The notes under the pieces were generated by a model. That model did not search any database and had not been told where the DNA came from. It saw nothing but the letters and a program-made list of their open reading frames with translations. A program made the position numbers and the translations under genes. From Strigamia acuminata (lineage: Eukaryota; Arthropoda; Chilopoda; Geophilomorpha; Linotaeniidae): a stretch of 64,000 nt of DNA. The stretch covers positions 9,548,001 through 9,612,000 of the forward strand of contig OX442322.1 in the NCBI GenBank assembly GCA_949358305.1. Reading direction: 5' to 3'. This document shows, piece after piece, positions 59,926 to 64,000 of the stretch (the stretch's first letter is position 1; the number at the start of each line of letters is the position of its first letter).

Positions 59926-60287
59926 GTTTTCTCTCCTCTCACAAATTCACGGCTGCAAATTGCGAAAAGGAAGATAAAATCTCGTTTGACAAAAAACACT
60001 TCGCTTTCAATTTTTAAAAGAATAAAATTTTCAATTTTATCCCCCAAAAAATACACAGAATTTTTTCAACGTTTAATTGCCCAAATGACAAAAAATCAAT
60101 TGAAAAATGCACAAGAATATCGAGTGTTTTAACAATCTAGGATGCTAAAACAAACGAGCGACCTTGATCACGTATGAAAAACGTGACTCAAAAAGTCCTA
60201 CACAAGTTTGAAATATTTTCGGCGATTCGTTTGGAACGAAATTCGCACGAAAATCACTATTAAATTTTAACGTTAATAACTGACAGC
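59926..60287 (-). other. BEL2 leader, 3' part
   Basis: AT-rich non-coding sequence. It is related to 22660-23034 of BEL1: GCTGTCAGTTATT, a GTGTAGGACTTT block, GATCAAGGTCGCTCG and the CAGCCGTGAATTTG acceptor region are shared. It is cut at 60287 by C2, with CAGC as the flanking bases. Confidence 0.75.
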
Positions 60288-61028
60288 TGTTTCCGGCAGC
60301 CCTGGACCGTGGCAGTCTGCAAGAAACGAGGAAGAAAAGATGAAGAATAACTTCTCTCACCTGATCTTGTAGTGAATTGCCGTAATTGAATTCACTCTTG
60401 AAACTTATGGAAAATAAACGAAATTGCTGCCCTGAACAGGCGCAGCAATGAGCACACATTGAATCCAAGACTGATGTGCTAAAGCACATGAAAACTGAAT
60501 TTATTCTAAAGTTAATATCTATCAAAAGTACACAGAAAGAAAAAGGGAGAAAAAAACTACATAACTTAACCCTAGCAAGCAAGTGTTGTTGTGCAACGCA
60601 CAACAATTAGATCACCGATCGTAGCAACGGTTTACAACAATTGCACAGAGAATTCAGCCCTCTAGTGCCAACTTGTAAAGTATAACAACTACTAAAAGCA
60701 TAGAAATGAGCAAGAATGCATACAGAAAATACAGTAAACCGTTAAACACGCATTTCAAAGTAAAAACAAACTTAAAACTAACAGCAAACGACACTTTAGG
60801 TGAATCTTAGCAGAGAAAGCTCTAAAGTGCCGGTCAAGAAGTACAAAATTAAGCGGAATTAATGTACAACTACCACTCCCACGTCACAAACTTCACGAAT
60901 CTCACTTAACATTCAGACAAAACTTAAGCTGCGCTATTAACTAAACACAAACTTAAATAATTGATCAATTCAAGCAAATCCGCTATTGCGATAGCAAAAA
61001 AACCCATGTTGCGAATCTGCTCGCAACA
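60288..61028 (-). repeat. 3' LTR of C2 (family C)
   Basis: A 741-bp LTR, the same length as C1. It is preceded on the minus strand by the pyrimidine tract and GGCCGGCAACGC. Confidence 0.88.
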
Positions 61029-62868
61029 GCGTTGCCGGCCAAAGAAGAAGGGAAGGCAAGGCAGAAAACCGTTGAAGGAATTCCTCATCAAAACCAAGAG
61101 CACGGAAAGAAAAAGTACCGAAGCCAAGCTCGACTTTGTGAAAGTCGCGAAGGCAAAACCATAGATGCGAAGGCAAAAAGCTGTAACCTAAACATACTGG
61201 ACCTCTAAAAGCGTCCCAGAACCAAGGGCGTCGAAATCGGATCGTGACCCATAAACCACCGGAGAGACTAAAGAAAAGAGAAGTTGCGTTGCGGCGCACT
61301 TCCTTATCAACTACCAGTAAAGACTAAAAGAAACTTAGAACGCGAGAGAAGAAAGAGAAGGGCCGTGCCATGATGACCTAGTCCAGACACCAAGGGGCTA
61401 CGGCGTCGCCAATAAACACGTGGCGCACACGCAGAAAACCTTTAGAAAATCCGACTGAACGAGTTTTCTAACCAAAATGACGTGAGAACTTTGCGAGAGC
61501 TTGTCAGAAAGCTCAGTCTGTCAACCCGTAGACAGACGCTTAAACTAATGGAAATTAGAAGCATGAAAACGAGAATCCTCGTCAAAGAGGAAGGGGTGCT
61601 GGTCAATAACACTTGCCGGACCACACACCGAGGTTCAAAGCCTCAGTATCGAAAACTAAACGTCGTCGAAAAAAGGAAAAACTGTCACAAAAACTCTTGA
61701 CCGAGCATGGCCTCGCAAGGAACATGACATACATGAAGACTAGAAAGAAAACTTGGAACGCAAAAGAGAACGGACTTGAGACACGGCAGGCTTCACCGCC
61801 TCGTTGTCCTCGAGCCAGCGCTCAAGTGACAGCGTACCACGGAAACCTCCATCCGCACTAAAACACGAGCTGCGAACTTAAACTTATTAAACTACTAAAG
61901 ACGAACCTTTTATAGAAAACAAGAAAAATGCAAACTAAGGGAATGAATGCGTTGACCCAGACCTATCGTCTGACCAACTACCCAGCATTCGTACGAAGAA
62001 CTAGAAAATGCCGTCAAGACCTAGGCACCACTCTTTCGCAAAGAGTGACTAACTAACAACTTACCCAAAGCCATGACCACCTAGCTAACATGATCACGCC
62101 AGAAGGAGGAAAAAGAGAACGAGAAGGCATGAAGCTCAGGCAATGCGAACCATTCGCAGCAACTGCCACGCAAAGGCGTTGACCGCACCCTGACTTGACA
62201 TGAACCCACGAAACCGCTAAGAGCAGAGAATAAAGAAAAAAGGAAAGACTTAGTCAGATGACTGTGCAAGCCAACTGCGACCTCTTGTTCACAGTGACAA
62301 TGAAACACGCGCACGCTGACCCATCGACCACAACTTTATCTAACTAACAAGAGAAGAAACGGTTCAATTATCTAAAAAAAACGAGCACGTTCCGTGCAAA
62401 TAAATACCGGCAAAAACGTCAATATTATCACTAAAGCTATTGGCCAAGTATGGCCTCACAAGGGAAACTAACAAACTGGAACTGTGAAAACCAGCAAGAA
62501 TTCCAAAACACTAAACTTCCTGCTTTTTTTCGAAGAGGGAATAAGTCCGTACCCAAATAATCAATCCATTTCCTCCCCACGAGAAAAGAAAGGAAAGGGG
62601 CCTGCTTCTTTTTGAAGATCAACAGGTGTCAAACGATACTGAAAAACGTTGGAAGCAGTACAACTGCAACCAAATGAAGCGAAGCTACACTTCCTGCACG
62701 AAAACTAATCACGTCGTTGAAAAGAAATTAAAACCGGTGGCTTTCTTTCAACCGAGCTGCGCTTTACGAATGCGCCTTGAACAAGGAGGTACCCGATGGA
62801 CTGCACGTCCGCACTCGGGCCACCGTGTAGCCTGTTGTGAGCAGACTACCACGAAGACTGAAACTTCT

Positions 62869-63303
62869 TTAACCGAGAGGGAAATAGAAACTAGATCTAG
62901 TTAAAACCCCATGCTCCAATAAGGAGGCTACCGTATGAACGCTTGGCCCACCCCGAGTCGGAACCAATATGATTGAACCGAGAAACGAGAGAAGAGGGAG
63001 GGTTGCTTGACGTCCCTGATTGCGAGGGGCGTCACACATAGACATGAGCACAAGGACTTGCCAGTTGCCAACCGCATTACTGGAACCGGTAAGCAACTGC
63101 AAGTCGACAATTGACTCTCTCACATACCCATTGACCACATCGTCGATCAGCAAGCCGACTTCCGGAAATCGCCACTCTACTGAAAGCACGTGTTGTCCAA
63201 TGACTAAAACGTGTTGCCGAGTGCCGGCGCCAAGAAGGCCGCACACACACGTCCTTCGACCCATCCTAGAGTGGGCTCCCTGCCTAGTGCATGTCTGCCT
63301 CAC
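62869..63303 (-). other. 144-codon family open frame (C2 copy)
   Basis: Same length and frame as the other copies, with GTG as the opening codon. Coding is doubtful. Confidence 0.2.
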
Positions 63304-64000
63304 TGCAGAGCTAGGGATGAAAGACTAACAACAACTACTCAGTCGTGGGAAGCAAACGTAGAAATAGGGGCCGCCAAAAGGCGCAGGGACTTTGTCTCGG
63401 ACACGACATCTAACAGAGTATGGCAGTGCAAACCTGCCCTCTGTAACACATCGAATGGCAGTCCTTGCTGTGCACAGCAAAAACGACCATCCAAAACAAG
63501 TACCTATACCCTAACGCCACGCTAGCTAGCCACAACCCAAAAATAGCAAGCAAGCTATTTCCTAAACGAATAAGCTAAAATGTCCAAATTCTAAAGTTGC
63601 CCCAAAGAACTAGAATAACTAAACTCCCTTTTTTAAACGATAAAAGGCGAGACTAATCACTAATGAAGACTCATGAAACGCTACGGACGTTTCCACGAAG
63701 AGAAAGCGAAAATGCAGAACGTACATCACCAGCGGTAGACACTGGGTGCAGCGGTCAACAACAGAAACTGGACTTGCCCAGTGGGCGGTGCGGATCGGCT
63801 GCTCTAAACTTCCAGCACCGACAGAAGTCACACGCCTATCTAAATCCAAACCCACTTGCAAACAAGTCGTATAACAATCTAACCGAACAGAAATTGACTG
63901 ACAGATAAGAACCGACTGACCACGTGGGCCAGCGCGCTCTCTGCTAGACACGAGCAACAAAGAAACTAATCCCGTTCTAAAAACAGGAAACACTTTACCA

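Larger units (their letters stand above)
32494..60287 (-). mobile_element. BEL2, BEL/Pao LTR retrotransposon broken by nested elements (5' LTR outside window)
   Basis: On the minus strand: leader from 60287, gag-pol from 59925, interrupted by A3 (52096-57988), stop at 48794, then the 3' LTR from 48740, itself interrupted by D1. The 3' LTR ends at 32494 with GACCGCAACA-like sequence as in BEL1. C2 was inserted into the leader at 60287, so the 5' LTR lies beyond the window. The protein is clearly related to BEL1 but diverged throughout, and the LTR (about 1.56 kb without D1) is recognisably related. Confidence 0.9.
60288..64000 (-). mobile_element. Non-autonomous LTR element C2 (partial, 3' part)
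   Basis: A 741-bp 3' LTR and about 3 kb of internal sequence on the minus strand, running off the right edge. The part 60288-63058 is the inverted match of C1. Beyond 63058 it continues without interruption through the 144-codon frame (62869-63303) and sequence shared with A and E elements, so it shows what C1 looked like before B2 entered. It is inserted in the BEL2 leader. Confidence 0.85.

Noticed and set aside
1-64000. Many recurring 60-100 codon frames (for example the 63-codon frames at 5409, 8224, 19439, 31649 and 38382)
   Set aside because: They lie inside LTRs, are repeated because the LTRs are, and match no protein family.
1-64000. CRISPR array, bacterial operon, tRNA or rRNA genes
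   Set aside because: The repeats are kilobase-scale LTR elements with 4-bp duplications; no short spaced repeats and no tRNA or rRNA structure was seen.

Overview
The window is eukaryotic and almost certainly from an invertebrate animal. It carries two BEL/Pao LTR retrotransposons, a superfamily known only from metazoans, and no bacterial-type operons, rRNA, tRNA or recognisable host gene. I cannot name the species. Apart from about 292 bp (5197-5217 and 32223-32493), the whole 64 kb can be assigned to LTR retroelements nested up to four levels deep. Seven elements have TG...CA ends and perfect 4-bp target-site duplications (TSDs), which fixes the layout. The element names below are mine.

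Layout. B2 (1-2425, minus, runs off the left edge) sits in C1 (2426-5196, plus). After a 21-bp scrap of outer sequence comes A1 (5218-32218, plus, TSD TTGT). A1 is split by A2 (8033-20008, plus, TSD GCAG), which itself holds E1 (9794-15812, minus, TSD AGGG), and by BEL1 (20653-29817, plus, TSD ACAC). The outer sequence resumes at 32223-32493. BEL2 (minus) then runs from 32494 to at least 60287. Its 3' LTR is split by D1 (33286-47970, minus, TSD GGAC), which holds B1 (38192-44139, plus, TSD CCTC). Its gag-pol frame is split by A3 (52096-57988, minus, TSD ACGT). Its leader is entered by C2 (60288-64000, minus, runs off the right edge).

Genes. The only convincing genes are the two gag-pol frames. 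BEL1 encodes an uninterrupted 1750-residue polyprotein with a Pao-type Gag, three zinc knuckles, aspartic protease, reverse transcriptase (YMDD), RNase H, integrase and a C-terminal DUF5641-like domain. It has equal 1472-bp LTRs and looks young and intact. BEL2 encodes a relative whose frame is broken only by the A3 insertion.

The main point of interest is a group of non-autonomous elements (A, B, C, E about 6 kb each; D1 8.7 kb without its insert). They have full LTRs and 4-bp TSDs but no gag or pol. They share with the BEL elements the TGTTGC LTR start, a TGGTGC...TGACC primer-site-like motif and an unusual pyrimidine tract plus GGCAA motif just before the 3' LTR. I infer that they are mobilised in trans by BEL/Pao machinery. 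Their LTRs carry covarying stem-loops and an exactly 44-bp GT-AG intron-like segment that persists in LTR families of very different sequence. Their leaders are GC-rich, poor in stop codons and mosaic between copies.
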